Below are positions 39,143 to 48,223 of a DNA stretch of 64,000 bases, piece by piece (within the stretch, counting starts at the first letter, position 1; each line of letters begins with the position of its first letter). Both the position numbers and the translations under genes were made by a program. Where the stretch lies: NCBI GenBank assembly GCA_021775355.1, contig JAJFHZ010000017.1, positions 175,382 to 239,381 on the forward strand, written 5' to 3'. This stretch comes from Amylibacter sp. (GTDB lineage Bacteria > Pseudomonadota > Alphaproteobacteria > Rhodobacterales > Rhodobacteraceae). The notes beneath the pieces are model-generated. The model had not been told where the DNA came from, ran no database searches, and saw only the letters and a program-made list of their open reading frames with translations.

Positions 39143-39361
39143 ATGGCTATCGTAAACATAACAAAAGCAGCCCCATTTGGTGCAATCGCAACTTTTCGTG
39201 CCGTGCGTGCATTGGAAACTGTCAAAGACAGCTTCGTTGGGTGGAATGAAAAACGCAACACATACAAGCAGCTTAACGCATTGAGCGCACGTGAGCTGGA
39301 AGATATTGGTATGTCCCGCGCAGACGTAGAAAACCTGAACACAGGCCTTTTCCGCTTCTAA
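39143..39361 (+). CDS. DUF1127 small protein, copy 2
   Basis: A 72-residue DUF1127 paralogue of the gene before it. Both share the segment APFGAIAT near the N terminus and KQLNALSARELxDIG near the C terminus. I chose ATG 39143 because it follows AAGGATTAAGCCC and aligns with copy 1; the frame is open to a weaker start 24 bp upstream. A strong bidirectional terminator follows. Confidence 0.88.
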   Translation: MAIVNITKAAPFGAIATFRAVRALETVKDSFVGWNEKRNTYKQLNALSARELEDIGMSRADVENLNTGLFRF

Positions 39362-39391
39362 AGATCAAGATCAAGATCAAACAAATCTAAT

Positions 39392-39423
39392 AAATAAGCC
39401 GTCCACTATTGGGCGGCTTATTT
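39392..39423. terminator. Bidirectional terminator, DUF1127 pair and small membrane protein
   Basis: AAATAAGCCG and CGGCTTATTT form a 10-bp stem with a 12-base loop, with A/T runs on both sides. It lies 30 bp after the second DUF1127 stop and overlaps the last codons of the convergent 124-residue gene, so it can end both transcripts. Confidence 0.8.
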
Positions 39424-39792
39424 ACTTTGGGCTGCTTTCACGTGATCAGCAAGGTCAGCAACAAATACACCTACGGGTTCGGTAAAGTACCCCGGTGCCA
39501 TTGCAAAAGCGACAAGCTGGGATTTGCTATCACCCGCCTCAAGGTTTGCAATAATCTGCGCATAATCATTTTGATCAGAATTATAGATCAAAACTGATTT
39601 GAATACCGTGAACGCGATATACAACAGGAACAGCGGTCGGATAACCGACATGCGGCTAAAGCGTACTTTTTGTGCTTTTGGTATATTAATCGCACCATAT
39701 GCATCACGCTGATATGCACACATTTGTGTTTGTTTACTGTTTAGAATTCGATCTACACGGGAACGAAATTCATGCATTTGAACATCTGACAT
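39418..39792 (-). CDS. Hypothetical single-helix membrane protein
   Basis: A 124-residue protein of unknown function. One hydrophobic segment near residues 49-68 (SVIRPLFLLYIAFTVFKSVL) separates an Arg/Lys-rich N-terminal part with two cysteine-free helices from a C-terminal part containing DSKSQLVAFAMAPGYFTEP. There is no signal peptide. A GAGAGAACC region upstream may act as a ribosome site. It follows prmA on the same strand by 64 bp. Confidence 0.7.
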   Translation of the reverse strand: MSDVQMHEFRSRVDRILNSKQTQMCAYQRDAYGAINIPKAQKVRFSRMSVIRPLFLLYIAFTVFKSVLIYNSDQNDYAQIIANLEAGDSKSQLVAFAMAPGYFTEPVGVFVADLADHVKAAQSK

Positions 39793-39856
39793 GGAGGGTT
39801 CTCTCTTAATTAGAAAAACTTACAGAATTGTGTTCATAAAGCACGGAAATGTGGCG

Positions 39857-40744
39857 TTAAACTGACTGAATTGTGACATTTCTTTGCAAGGTAAGTGTCG
39901 ACCATTCACCGATGATCAAGTGATCCACTTTTTTAAACCCGTGATTTTCATAGCCTTTAATCACTTCATCCGCCTGTTCATTCAAGATACCGGAAAGAAT
40001 TACATACCCACCATAATTGCAAGATTTTTCCATATCCGGGGCAAGTTCAATCAACGGGCCTTTCAAAATATTTGCCAGGATCAAATCAAAAGGTGATTCT
40101 TTTCGTAATTGTGGGTGATCAAAGCCCGCGCAGGTTACAACTTGTACGTGCTTGGCTAAATCATTGCATGTTAAATTAGCGATGGCTGTATCCGTTGCCA
40201 CTTCATCTATATCACTGGCAAGTATTGGAACATCCCAGATTTTGGCGGCCCCCATCGCCAAAACGGCAGTTCCACAACCGATATCAGCCACATTCTTGGG
40301 CATGAACCCTGCATTTGCCAATTTATCAAGTACCGTCAGGCAACCCTGTGTTGTACCATGATGCCCCGTACCAAACGCCATTGCCGCTTCGATCAGCATT
40401 GGCACACAATTGGGCGGAACCTTGTCAGCATCATGACTGCCATACAGAAAGAAGCGTCCTGCACGTATCGGCGCAAGTTCTCTTCGCACCTCGGCCACCC
40501 AGTCTTTGTCAGGCAGTTCCGACACCGCAAACGGTCTGGCATACGTGGTAGCCGCAATTAGGGCCAAAGCCACTTCATCGGGTTGTTCCAAAAAATATCC
40601 GCCAACCTCAAACAAACCGGAACCGTCTTCGATTTCAAACACCCCCACACCATATGGCTCGGGCGTCATATTCTCCAGCATCGCAGCCATAAGATCGGCG
40701 GCTTGTTTATCTGCAAGTGTCGTCAGGGCAGTATAGGTTGGCAT
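39857..40744 (-). CDS. prmA: Ribosomal protein L11 methyltransferase PrmA
   Basis: Methylates lysines and the N terminus of ribosomal protein L11 with S-adenosylmethionine. 295 residues. The N-terminal substrate domain (about residues 1-100) is followed by MAFGTGHHGTTQGCL, the SAM-binding DIGCGTAVLAMGA, and the NPPF-like LANILKGPLIELAP. It lies 50 bp after msrA on the same strand. Confidence 0.93.
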   Translation of the reverse strand: MPTYTALTTLADKQAADLMAAMLENMTPEPYGVGVFEIEDGSGLFEVGGYFLEQPDEVALALIAATTYARPFAVSELPDKDWVAEVRRELAPIRAGRFFLYGSHDADKVPPNCVPMLIEAAMAFGTGHHGTTQGCLTVLDKLANAGFMPKNVADIGCGTAVLAMGAAKIWDVPILASDIDEVATDTAIANLTCNDLAKHVQVVTCAGFDHPQLRKESPFDLILANILKGPLIELAPDMEKSCNYGGYVILSGILNEQADEVIKGYENHGFKKVDHLIIGEWSTLTLQRNVTIQSV

Positions 40745-40794
40745 TGGTATCCTCTGGAGTTTTTATGCGCGGATAGGCCAGCAAACCTATCAGG

Positions 40795-41439
40795 TCAAGC
40801 TTTCAAACCAATAGGGCAGCTTACACCTGTACCACTAAGCCCGCAGTATCCCGACGGGTTTTTGGCCAAATATTGCTGATGATAATCTTCTGCATAGAAA
40901 AACTTCGGTGCGGGCAGGATTTCCGTGGTGATCGTACCAAAACCTTTCTCCAATAACCGGGCCTGAAAATCCACCTTACTTTTTTTGGCCTGGGCGTTAT
41001 GCACATCAGAATAAGTATATATGCCGGAACGGTATTGCGTGCCCTGATCATTGCCCTGACGCATACCTTGGGTTGGATCATGGTTTTCCCAAAATACATG
41101 CAATAAATTACCGTATCCAATGATCTTTGGGTCATAGTGGACCAAAACAACTTCGTTATGGCCGGTCTTGCCTGTGCAAACCTCTTGATAAGTCGCATTC
41201 AGTGTTGTGCCGGCCGCATAGCCGACGGCCGTAACCCAAACGCCTTCCAGCTGCCAGAATTTCTGTTCCACCCCCCAAAAACATCCCATACCAAACATGG
41301 CGGTTTCAAAGCCTTCATGGATATTACCCTTCAGCGGGCGGCCACTTAAGAAATGGGTTTCTGCAGTAGGGATTTCATCGGCGCGACCTTTCAAGGCCTG
41401 AGATGCGGTTGGAATTTCAGTAGGGCGTTTGAAAAACAT
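40795..41439 (-). CDS. msrA: Peptide-methionine (S)-S-oxide reductase MsrA
   Basis: Repairs methionine sulfoxide in proteins. 214 residues. The catalytic cysteine is in [11 protein letters not shown] near residue 53, and the motif [20 protein letters not shown] follows. C-terminal [20 protein letters not shown] supplies resolving cysteines. Part of a minus-strand run after a MATE exporter. Confidence 0.95.
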   Translation of the reverse strand: MFFKRPTEIPTASQALKGRADEIPTAETHFLSGRPLKGNIHEGFETAMFGMGCFWGVEQKFWQLEGVWVTAVGYAAGTTLNATYQEVCTGKTGHNEVVLVHYDPKIIGYGNLLHVFWENHDPTQGMRQGNDQGTQYRSGIYTYSDVHNAQAKKSKVDFQARLLEKGFGTITTEILPAPKFFYAEDYHQQYLAKNPSGYCGLSGTGVSCPIGLKA

Positions 41440-41469
41440 GGGACTTGCTCCGAAATAGTTATCAAAAGA

Positions 41470-42840
41470 TTAGCGCAATTCAGATTTTAGTCCAGCCTTT
41501 GCAATATCTCTCGCTTCAACGTTACCAATGAACCGCCAACCTACAATTGTTGACGCGACACCTGCAATCAGCCAAGCAAGCCCCTGCCCGTAAACAACGC
41601 CGGGGGCAGCAAAATAGCTGCCCAGCAGGATACACAGAGGCCACATCAAAATGCCGTCTTTCAACCAGTTAAATCCAGTCGAATAAATCGGCCTACCCAA
41701 ATTATTAAATGATGCGTTTGAAACATAAAGCGCACCCGCAAACACGAAGCCGCCCGCCGAAAAATAAGTAAAGGCTTTCACCACCGATGCCGCGTCCGAC
41801 CCCAGACCGAATATTGAAATTACAGGTCCGGTCACGGCTGCCAGTATCGCCCAAGCCAAAAACACATATCCGGTACAAAATATAAGCGCATCACGGTATG
41901 CCATGCGTACACGGTCAAATTTATGCGCTCCGTAATTCTGGCCGATAATACCGCCAATAGCCCCTGAAAGCGCATAAACACCCCCAAAAGCCAAAACCGT
42001 TATACGGCTAAGTACAGCCCAGCCAGCCACTGCACTTTCACCGTAATCCGAAATAATCCGCGTAATTAAATAGTTGCCAAAAGGTGACGACAATTGGGTT
42101 ATAATCGCAGGGAATGCAATAATGAAAAACGGCTTATACCAACGCTTCACATGCTCCATATGCATGGGTGCCAACAAATCATGTACCCGAATGACAAAGT
42201 ACAACCCAAGTGCTGCGGAAACGCTGCGGGAAATCACAATACCCCATGCGGCACCTTCAACGCCAAGTTCCATCCACAAAATCAGGATAGGATCGACAAT
42301 CATCGCTATACTACCCGCCGATAATGTCACATACATCCCGCGTTTTGCATCACCCACAGCACGCAGTACTGATGACGCAATCATACCTACTATAACCAAC
42401 AATAGGGATGGTGCCGAGATCAACAAAAACTGGCTGGCTATTTCTAAAACTTCACCTTTTGCACCCGCAAAGGTTAGTATTTCTCGCCGAAACAGCACTA
42501 CCAATATAACAGTACCCGCCTGAACACCCATCCCGATCATCATCGCAGAGGTTGCTTGTTCACGGGCATTCTTTTTATTACCCTGCCCAAGCGATTTTGC
42601 CACCATGGCAGATCCGGCAATCATAAATCCGATGCTGATGGAAAGGGTAAAAAACTGAATTGTCCATGCAAAACCAAGGGCCGCCATGAACTTTTCATCA
42701 TTCAGAAAAGATACCCAAAAAATCGCGGCGGCGTCGACCATAAACATAAACATCAACCCGACCATAGCGGTCAGAGTCATCACGGCCACATGGCGCATGG
42801 TCGACCCTGTCAGGAAGCGCGCTTGCGACTGATCTGTCAT
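41470..42840 (-). CDS. MATE family efflux transporter
   Basis: Multidrug and toxin extrusion exporter of 456 residues with about twelve membrane helices in two halves. Typical MATE segments are MTLTAMVGLMFMFMVDAAAI near the N terminus and GAIGGIIGQNYGAHKFDRV in the second half. It would use Na+ or H+ to expel cationic compounds; the substrate is not predictable. Its start lies two bases after the stop of the MFS gene, so the two are co-transcribed. Confidence 0.9.
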   Translation of the reverse strand: MTDQSQARFLTGSTMRHVAVMTLTAMVGLMFMFMVDAAAIFWVSFLNDEKFMAALGFAWTIQFFTLSISIGFMIAGSAMVAKSLGQGNKKNAREQATSAMMIGMGVQAGTVILVVLFRREILTFAGAKGEVLEIASQFLLISAPSLLLVIVGMIASSVLRAVGDAKRGMYVTLSAGSIAMIVDPILILWMELGVEGAAWGIVISRSVSAALGLYFVIRVHDLLAPMHMEHVKRWYKPFFIIAFPAIITQLSSPFGNYLITRIISDYGESAVAGWAVLSRITVLAFGGVYALSGAIGGIIGQNYGAHKFDRVRMAYRDALIFCTGYVFLAWAILAAVTGPVISIFGLGSDAASVVKAFTYFSAGGFVFAGALYVSNASFNNLGRPIYSTGFNWLKDGILMWPLCILLGSYFAAPGVVYGQGLAWLIAGVASTIVGWRFIGNVEARDIAKAGLKSELR

Positions 42841-42842
42841 GG

Positions 42843-44126
42843 TTAGTTACGGCCCGCAAATATCGTCTCGGCCCCTTCCACTGGGTGTCTTGGTATAAGC
42901 AGGGCCAAACCCAGTGAAACACAGGCCATAACCGTGGCAACACCGAACACTGCAGCGGGCGAAACCAGCCAGACATAACCCAAAAGGGCGGGTAACACGA
43001 CCGCACCTATATGATTGATCGTAAAAGCAACAGCCGCTGTCGGGCCGATATCCTTTGGGTCAGCGATTTTCTGAAAATAGGTTTTTTGCGCCAAAGCCAG
43101 TGCGAAAAACAAATGGTCCAACACATAAAGGCCTGCGGCCAGAACTACGCCCCAGCCAAAAATATAAACGCCAGTATAAGCCAGAAAGACAATGATCAGA
43201 CCAACATATTCAAACGCCAGCGCATTACGTTCACCATATTTCGAAACCATACCCCCCATCAAAGGCGCGAAAAACATATTGGCGATAAAGTTGATCAGGA
43301 ACAGGGCTGTGACTTCATGCACTTCAAACCCGAAGCGCTCGACCATCATAAAAGCCGCAAAAACGATGAAAATCTGCCGTCTGGCCCCGGCCATGAATTG
43401 CAAAGCGTAATACAACCAGTAACGCTTGCGTAGCACCATATGCCTGTGCTGAACGGTATTACCTTCAAATCTTGGAAAAGCCAGCCAGCAATAGATCGCG
43501 ATAACAAAGGTGATACCCCCACCCATCATATACAGCGTGTTGTAATCCCAGCCCAAAACCTTCCATGTCAGCATGATCACCAGATAAGTAATCAAGGACG
43601 CGGATGCGCCTATAGCGATCAACCAACCCAACATCTTTGGCGCTTTTTGCTTATCCAGCCATTGCAGCTCTAGCGACATTTTTACAGTTTCATAATAGTG
43701 AAAACCAAGGCTGGATAGAAACGTGGTCATCAATAGGCCATAAAAACTTGGGAACCACGCGGTAAAGGCCACAACCCCGGCCAATAACATCATGCTGACC
43801 ACCGCCAAAAGTTGCTCATGAATGAAAATAACTACTAGAATAACGCCTACGGCAAAAAAACCGGGGATTTCACGAACCGATTGTAACCATCCCAAGTCGC
43901 GGCCATCAAACCCTGCAACAACATGGACAAAATTGTTCAACAAGGCCTGCCATGTTGCAAACGCCATTGGCATACAAAACGCCATTAACGCCAGTAAGGT
44001 AAAAGGTCGTCGCCAGACAGGTAATTGCCCGGCATCATTGATGGAAATTCTTGTAGACCGCATTCGGCGACCTAACTGGAATAAACCAGTAGGTACAAGC
44101 CTAAACATATAGATTTTCATATTCAT
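42843..44126 (-). CDS. MFS family permease
   Basis: Major facilitator with about twelve helices, 427 residues at the longest start. It has the loop LMGGMVSKYGERNALAFEY, an MFS-type Gly/Arg signature between helices. The N-terminal 40 residues are Arg-rich and hydrophilic. An internal ATG at 44063 (MRSTRISIND) with a better ribosome site may be the real start. Substrate unknown. It diverges from a YeeE/YedE transporter 74 bp away and is followed by the MATE gene. Confidence 0.82.
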   Translation of the reverse strand: MNMKIYMFRLVPTGLFQLGRRMRSTRISINDAGQLPVWRRPFTLLALMAFCMPMAFATWQALLNNFVHVVAGFDGRDLGWLQSVREIPGFFAVGVILVVIFIHEQLLAVVSMMLLAGVVAFTAWFPSFYGLLMTTFLSSLGFHYYETVKMSLELQWLDKQKAPKMLGWLIAIGASASLITYLVIMLTWKVLGWDYNTLYMMGGGITFVIAIYCWLAFPRFEGNTVQHRHMVLRKRYWLYYALQFMAGARRQIFIVFAAFMMVERFGFEVHEVTALFLINFIANMFFAPLMGGMVSKYGERNALAFEYVGLIIVFLAYTGVYIFGWGVVLAAGLYVLDHLFFALALAQKTYFQKIADPKDIGPTAAVAFTINHIGAVVLPALLGYVWLVSPAAVFGVATVMACVSLGLALLIPRHPVEGAETIFAGRN

Positions 44127-44200
44127 ATTTATATGATCTATATCAATGAAATTTTTCCAAAGATTTATATGAAAGAAGGAATACTGTTTCGGAGCATATC

Positions 44201-45265
44201 ATGGACTTAATCCCGATTGTCGAATGGATTGGCGACACGCAGGCAACGGCCCTTGCGGGTCTTGTTGTCGGCATCATCTTTGGCATTGCAGCACAGCGAT
44301 CACGCTTCTGCCTGCGTGCGGCCACCGTCGAATTCGCAAGTGGCGTTCTGGGCAAACGTATGGCGGTGTGGTTGTTGACATTTTCCACCGCCGTGGTCTG
44401 GACACAAGTCGCCCAATACGCAGGGCTTTTCCATAGTGCAGACGCCCGCATGTTGGCTGTATCGGGATCATTTTCAGGTGCCATCATCGGTGGCTTGATC
44501 TTTGGTGTTGGCATGGTTCTGGCACGTGGATGTTCGGGCCGTCTTTTGGTGCTTGCTGCCACCGGTAACTTACGGTCAGTCATCTCCGGGTTGGTCTTTG
44601 CTGTCATCGCATTGATGGCCCTGCAAGGCTGGCTTGCCCCCTTACGCCGCACATTGGCAGGACTTTGGATCACGCCGAACGGCCATAATATCAACCTGCT
44701 TGATGCCCTGCATCTACCAAATGGCAGTGGCATTACCATTGGACTGATGACAGCTGTTATTGCCCTATACCTTGCCTATAAAAACCGCGTTGACATGCAA
44801 GTCCTGTTCATGGCATCCGGCGTTGGCTTTGCCGTTGCACTTGGTTGGGTTCTGACATCCGCATTGGCCGCTGTCAGCTTTGACCCGGTTCAAATAGAAA
44901 GCGCGACCTTCACTGGACCATCCGCCCATACGCTGATGTTCTTTACATCCCCGAACCCGGTTTTGAACTTTGACATCGGCCTTATTGCAGGCGTCTTTGC
45001 CGGCGCGTTTCTAGCGGCATTATGCGCCAAAGAGTTGCAATTTTTAGGTTTTGAAAGTGCCGACAATATGAAACGCGCCATCATAGGGGCTGCCCTAATG
45101 GGCATGGGCGGAATGTTGGCAGGTGGATGCGCGATTGGTGCCGGCGTTACGGGTGGATCGATTTTCGCTGCAACCGCATGGCTGGCCTTGTTTTGCATGT
45201 GGATTGGCGCAGTTCTAACCGCACGGTTAGTAGATCAACAAAGGCCTGCAACCTTATCCGTTTAA
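44201..45265 (+). CDS. YeeE/YedE family sulfur transporter
   Basis: Inner-membrane protein of the YeeE/YedE (TsuA-like) family, 354 residues with about nine or ten helices. Conserved cysteine motifs are visible: RSRFCLRAA near residue 34, LARGCSGRLL near residue 108, and the repeat-like GGCAIGAGVTGGS near residue 308. Such proteins take up thiosulfate or move sulfur compounds through paired cysteines. A GGAG ribosome site lies 7 bp before ATG. A strong bidirectional terminator follows. The compound transported is inferred at family level only. Confidence 0.88.
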   Translation: MDLIPIVEWIGDTQATALAGLVVGIIFGIAAQRSRFCLRAATVEFASGVLGKRMAVWLLTFSTAVVWTQVAQYAGLFHSADARMLAVSGSFSGAIIGGLIFGVGMVLARGCSGRLLVLAATGNLRSVISGLVFAVIALMALQGWLAPLRRTLAGLWITPNGHNINLLDALHLPNGSGITIGLMTAVIALYLAYKNRVDMQVLFMASGVGFAVALGWVLTSALAAVSFDPVQIESATFTGPSAHTLMFFTSPNPVLNFDIGLIAGVFAGAFLAALCAKELQFLGFESADNMKRAIIGAALMGMGGMLAGGCAIGAGVTGGSIFAATAWLALFCMWIGAVLTARLVDQQRPATLSV

Positions 45266-45271
45266 GCAACG

Positions 45272-45301
45272 AAAAAAGCTGCCCATCAGGGCAGCTTTTT
45301 G
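45272..45301. terminator. Bidirectional terminator after the YeeE gene
   Basis: AAAAAGCTGCCC, loop ATCA, GGGCAGCTTTTT: a 12-bp perfect stem with A and T runs. It lies between the YeeE stop and the convergent outer-membrane protein stop and can serve both. Confidence 0.92.
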
Positions 45302-45328
45302 TAATTCCTCTGTATATCCGATGAACTC

Positions 45329-45997
45329 TTAAAAACGGCGATTCACACCGATCTTGAAGGTATCATAGCTGAAATCAGTGGCAACATTATTACCTGGGGC
45401 AGAACCATCCATGGCTTGCCTACCAAAATCGACGTAAAGATACTCCGCCTTTGCACTCCACCCGTTGTTGAACATCTTTTCAATACCAACACCAATAGTA
45501 TAACCAAACATCCATTCATTAAGCGAGCAATCACCAGTAAAGCCACAAGCCCCCAAATCGGCAGTAGCCTGAACTTTGCCAAGTGCAAGCCCACCAGTTG
45601 CATAAGGCAGAAATCCATTTTGCAAAGGAACCCCAATGCGCGCTCGGAATGTAGCAAGCGCATCCAACTGGCTGTTACAAGCTTCACCCGGCGTGATACA
45701 TGGTGTTATCCCACCGATCAAAAATCCATCTGCGTCCGACGCACTCAAATCAACTTCATAACCATAAACGGTATTTTGACCTTGATAATTATGGCCATAA
45801 GTCAACCCGATTGTACCGCCGCTCATGTCAACATCAACCCCGGTGGGTGTTCCAACCCAACTATGGTTTGATGTGCCGTTTACGATTCCTATGGATGCAC
45901 CGTAATACCGACCGGCCCAGTCTTGTGCGTCCTGCGCAAACGCTGGTGTTATTAAGCAATATAAACAAGCCATAAGCCCTGTGATAAGATTTTTCAT
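45329..45997 (-). CDS. Outer-membrane beta-barrel protein (Omp25/Omp31-like)
   Basis: Small outer-membrane barrel of 222 residues. Signal peptide to about residue 21 (CLYCLITPAFA), then GRYYGASIG typical of the family, with an aromatic C terminus NRRF. Beta strands such as GWSAKAEYLYVDFG match Omp25/Omp31-type porin-like proteins of alphaproteobacteria. Two cysteine pairs (CITPGEACN and CGFTGDC) lie in predicted loops and may form disulfides. A 15-bp sequence repeated upstream suggests regulated expression. Confidence 0.85.
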   Translation of the reverse strand: MKNLITGLMACLYCLITPAFAQDAQDWAGRYYGASIGIVNGTSNHSWVGTPTGVDVDMSGGTIGLTYGHNYQGQNTVYGYEVDLSASDADGFLIGGITPCITPGEACNSQLDALATFRARIGVPLQNGFLPYATGGLALGKVQATADLGACGFTGDCSLNEWMFGYTIGVGIEKMFNNGWSAKAEYLYVDFGRQAMDGSAPGNNVATDFSYDTFKIGVNRRF

Positions 45998-46021
45998 TGA
46001 TATACCCTCTGACTATCAGTC

Positions 46022-46055
46022 TATTAGTAACATATTTATATATTAGTAACATATT
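46022..46055. repeat. Two 15-bp direct repeats upstream of the outer-membrane protein
   Basis: TATTAGTAACATATT occurs at 46022-46036 and again at 46041-46055, a 19-bp period. The second copy runs into CGTTAC, so GTAAC-atattc-GTTAC is also an inverted repeat. The array lies 25-58 bp upstream of the start codon, where the promoter should be. It is probably a regulator binding site; the factor is unknown. Confidence 0.6.
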
Positions 46056-46155
46056 CGTTACTTCATATTTTTACATGTTTATACGGGTTATTTAAGGAAA
46101 AAATTTTCATTTGTTGCTATTTTGCGTTCTTACGTATTCCCCCAAAACTGCAAAT

Positions 46156-46184
46156 GAAAAAGGCCGCCCCTTAGGACAGCCCTT
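46156..46184 (-). terminator. Rho-independent terminator of rpsD
   Basis: On the minus strand AAGGGCTGTCC pairs with GGGGCGGCCTT through one bulge and two G-T pairs, followed by TTT. It begins about 25 bp after the rpsD stop. Confidence 0.72.
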
Positions 46185-46209
46185 AAGAATTCTTCTATGG
46201 TGTCGAAGA

Positions 46210-46830
46210 TTAGTTCTTCGCGTAATATTCCACAACCAGATTTGGCTCCATCATCACAGGATATGGAACGTCTGACAGACCGGGTGTGCGCACAAATGTT
46301 GCAACCTTCTTGTTCTGGTCGACATTGATATATTCCGGCAAGTCGCGTTCTTGTGAAACAGCCGCTTCAAGCACCATGTTCATTTGCTTGGACTTTTCAC
46401 GCACTTCGATCACGTCGCCCTCTTTCACACGGTAAGACGGGATATTAACCTTCTTGCCGTTCACAGTGACGTGGCCGTGGTTCACGAACTGGCGTGCCGC
46501 AAATACGGTTGGTACGAATTTTGAACGGTACACAACTGCATCCAAACGACGTTCCAGCAGGCCGATCAAGTTTTCACCTGTATCGCCACTCACACGAACG
46601 GCTTCGGTGTAGATGCGGCGAAATTGTTTTTCGGTCAAATCGCCGTAATACCCTTTTAGCTTTTGCTTTGCGCGCAGCTGGATACCGAAATCTGACAACT
46701 TGGCTTTACGACGTTGACCATGAACACCTGGTCCATATTCACGACGATTAACGGGGGATTTGGGGCGACCCCAAATGTTTTCGCCCATACGGCGATCAAT
46801 TTTGTATTTGGCAGCTGTACGTTTAGTCAC
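46210..46830 (-). CDS. rpsD: 30S ribosomal protein S4
   Basis: Primary 16S rRNA-binding ribosomal protein, 206 residues. The opening [20 protein letters not shown], the central S4 RNA-binding domain with [15 protein letters not shown] and [18 protein letters not shown], and the C-terminal VVEYYAKN are diagnostic. It stands alone here, away from the alpha operon. The zinc-binding cysteines of some S4 proteins are absent, as usual in this group. Confidence 0.98.
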   Translation of the reverse strand: MTKRTAAKYKIDRRMGENIWGRPKSPVNRREYGPGVHGQRRKAKLSDFGIQLRAKQKLKGYYGDLTEKQFRRIYTEAVRVSGDTGENLIGLLERRLDAVVYRSKFVPTVFAARQFVNHGHVTVNGKKVNIPSYRVKEGDVIEVREKSKQMNMVLEAAVSQERDLPEYINVDQNKKVATFVRTPGLSDVPYPVMMEPNLVVEYYAKN

Positions 46831-46995
46831 GGCTGGATCCTTTCAAAGTTATGAAAGATGCTTTCCTTTCCCTTAGCTTATCTGCTTCGGGCGACAGGCG
46901 ACCTATTGCTAGGGCCACAAACACCAATATGGTCACTGCAAAGCAGCGATAGCGGGGGTATAGGGGTTATCGGATCAGAGTCAACAGCATATGGC

Positions 46996-47961
46996 TTAAA
47001 AATGCATACGTAGGTTCAAGCTGCCTATCACCTGACTGTCAGGTTGCGCCTCAAATTCCTTACCCAGCCATGTCAGGCCATAAAACATATCGAATTTATG
47101 CGTTTCGTAAACCACGCCTGTCCGCACACGGGGCCTGAATTCTTCAAATTTAGTAGCACCTGAATTTGGCAGGTAATTACTGTCAGCGATATAAGCTGCA
47201 TCAGCCCCAACAAGAAACCCGAAACCAATACTGTTATCTGCCTTGGTATGGTTCACCAATTGTCCACTAACGCTGTCACGTAGCAGAAAATCACTGATCA
47301 TGGCGCGGCCAAGAATAGCATCGGTTCCAACCCGCACAAAAGTTTCAACACCCGCCTGAACTTCGGCAAAAGGGCGGATCAGGCTTTTCTCACCACGTAG
47401 GCTTTTTGATATACCTGCATGAAACGTTGGATAAAGCGCATTTGGAACTTGATTGTTCAATACGGCGGCAGAGGGTGGCGTAATATCCAATGCGTCATGA
47501 ATGCTTTTCTGAAAGGATCCTACCCCGGTACTATCGCCCACGAAAACCAACTCACTACCATAGTAAATATTAAATTCTTTTTTCTGGAAATGCGTGAACA
47601 GTCCCAATCCCAATACCCCTGCATACTGACGGTCAGTTACGCTTGGGGTTGTTAGATTGGCAGGTGCAATTACTTCAGATCGCAACCGCACATGATAGCG
47701 TTCCCATGCTTTCGTTGGCAAAGCGCGCAGATCACCACCGCCAAAGGTCAGGGAAACATCAATGGATCCCGTTCTCCAACGATCTTCACCATCACCCAAA
47801 ATATCATTGGTAAAGATAGACGACACCTGAGCCGTTTTTTCACCTGCGGATTTTGTATGGAAAAAATCGCCTGCAATCGCAGAAGAAAAAGGTATTAAAA
47901 AGCACCCAGTCGCAAGAAAAAACAATGAACGTGACAATATAGACCCCCAATTTACAAGCAT
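46996..47961 (-). CDS. Lipid A deacylase LpxR-family outer-membrane protein
   Basis: DUF2219/LpxR-type outer-membrane barrel, 321 residues. After a signal peptide (to about residue 30, SSAIAG-DF) the N-terminal motif SSIFTNDILGDGEDRWRTGS matches the family, and the chain ends with the aromatic residue in LNLRMHF. Known LpxR enzymes remove the 3'-acyloxyacyl chain of lipid A in the outer leaflet. Whether this one is active cannot be seen. Monocistronic; it lies after a divergent gap. Confidence 0.8.
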   Translation of the reverse strand: MLVNWGSILSRSLFFLATGCFLIPFSSAIAGDFFHTKSAGEKTAQVSSIFTNDILGDGEDRWRTGSIDVSLTFGGGDLRALPTKAWERYHVRLRSEVIAPANLTTPSVTDRQYAGVLGLGLFTHFQKKEFNIYYGSELVFVGDSTGVGSFQKSIHDALDITPPSAAVLNNQVPNALYPTFHAGISKSLRGEKSLIRPFAEVQAGVETFVRVGTDAILGRAMISDFLLRDSVSGQLVNHTKADNSIGFGFLVGADAAYIADSNYLPNSGATKFEEFRPRVRTGVVYETHKFDMFYGLTWLGKEFEAQPDSQVIGSLNLRMHF

Positions 47962-47990
47962 TGTTATCGTAAGTATTCAATTAGGCAATA

Positions 47991-48194
47991 TTAAGACCTA
48001 CGGATAGAATAAACTTCGCCCGTGTCAAAAAAGTACACACTTATCCAGCCCCCATATTGCTCTCCAACTTTAATATGCAAATCCCGCATATAATTTCCAA
48101 GAAAATCACCAATCGTTACATCGCCGTTACAAAGACGCCATATAAGCCCAGAAGAATCACCTTTTGGCGTGATTTCAATGGGAAAATTGCCCAA
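47991..48194 (-). CDS. Possible small hypothetical protein
   Basis: A 67-codon frame with protein-like composition (GGWISVYFFDTGEVYSIRRS at the end), reading from a TTG at 48194. There is no clear ribosome site and no recognised domain. It lies in the gap between the LpxR-like gene and the divergent phosphate transporter. It could be a real small gene, a remnant, or chance. Confidence 0.35.
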   Translation of the reverse strand: MGNFPIEITPKGDSSGLIWRLCNGDVTIGDFLGNYMRDLHIKVGEQYGGWISVYFFDTGEVYSIRRS

Positions 48195-48223
48195 AACAAT
48201 TCGTTATATGAAAAGGCCTTCAC

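Noticed and set aside
44143..44739. Open frame of 198 codons on the minus strand
   Set aside because: It is antisense to the YeeE gene, whose membrane-protein codon bias opens the opposite frame. Composition is Pro/Arg/Met-rich and unnatural.
46831..46995. Possible tRNA or small RNA between rpsD and the LpxR-like gene
   Set aside because: I could not fold a cloverleaf or find a T-loop consensus; it is better explained as the rpsD upstream region and the downstream flank of the LpxR-like gene, which reads towards rpsD.
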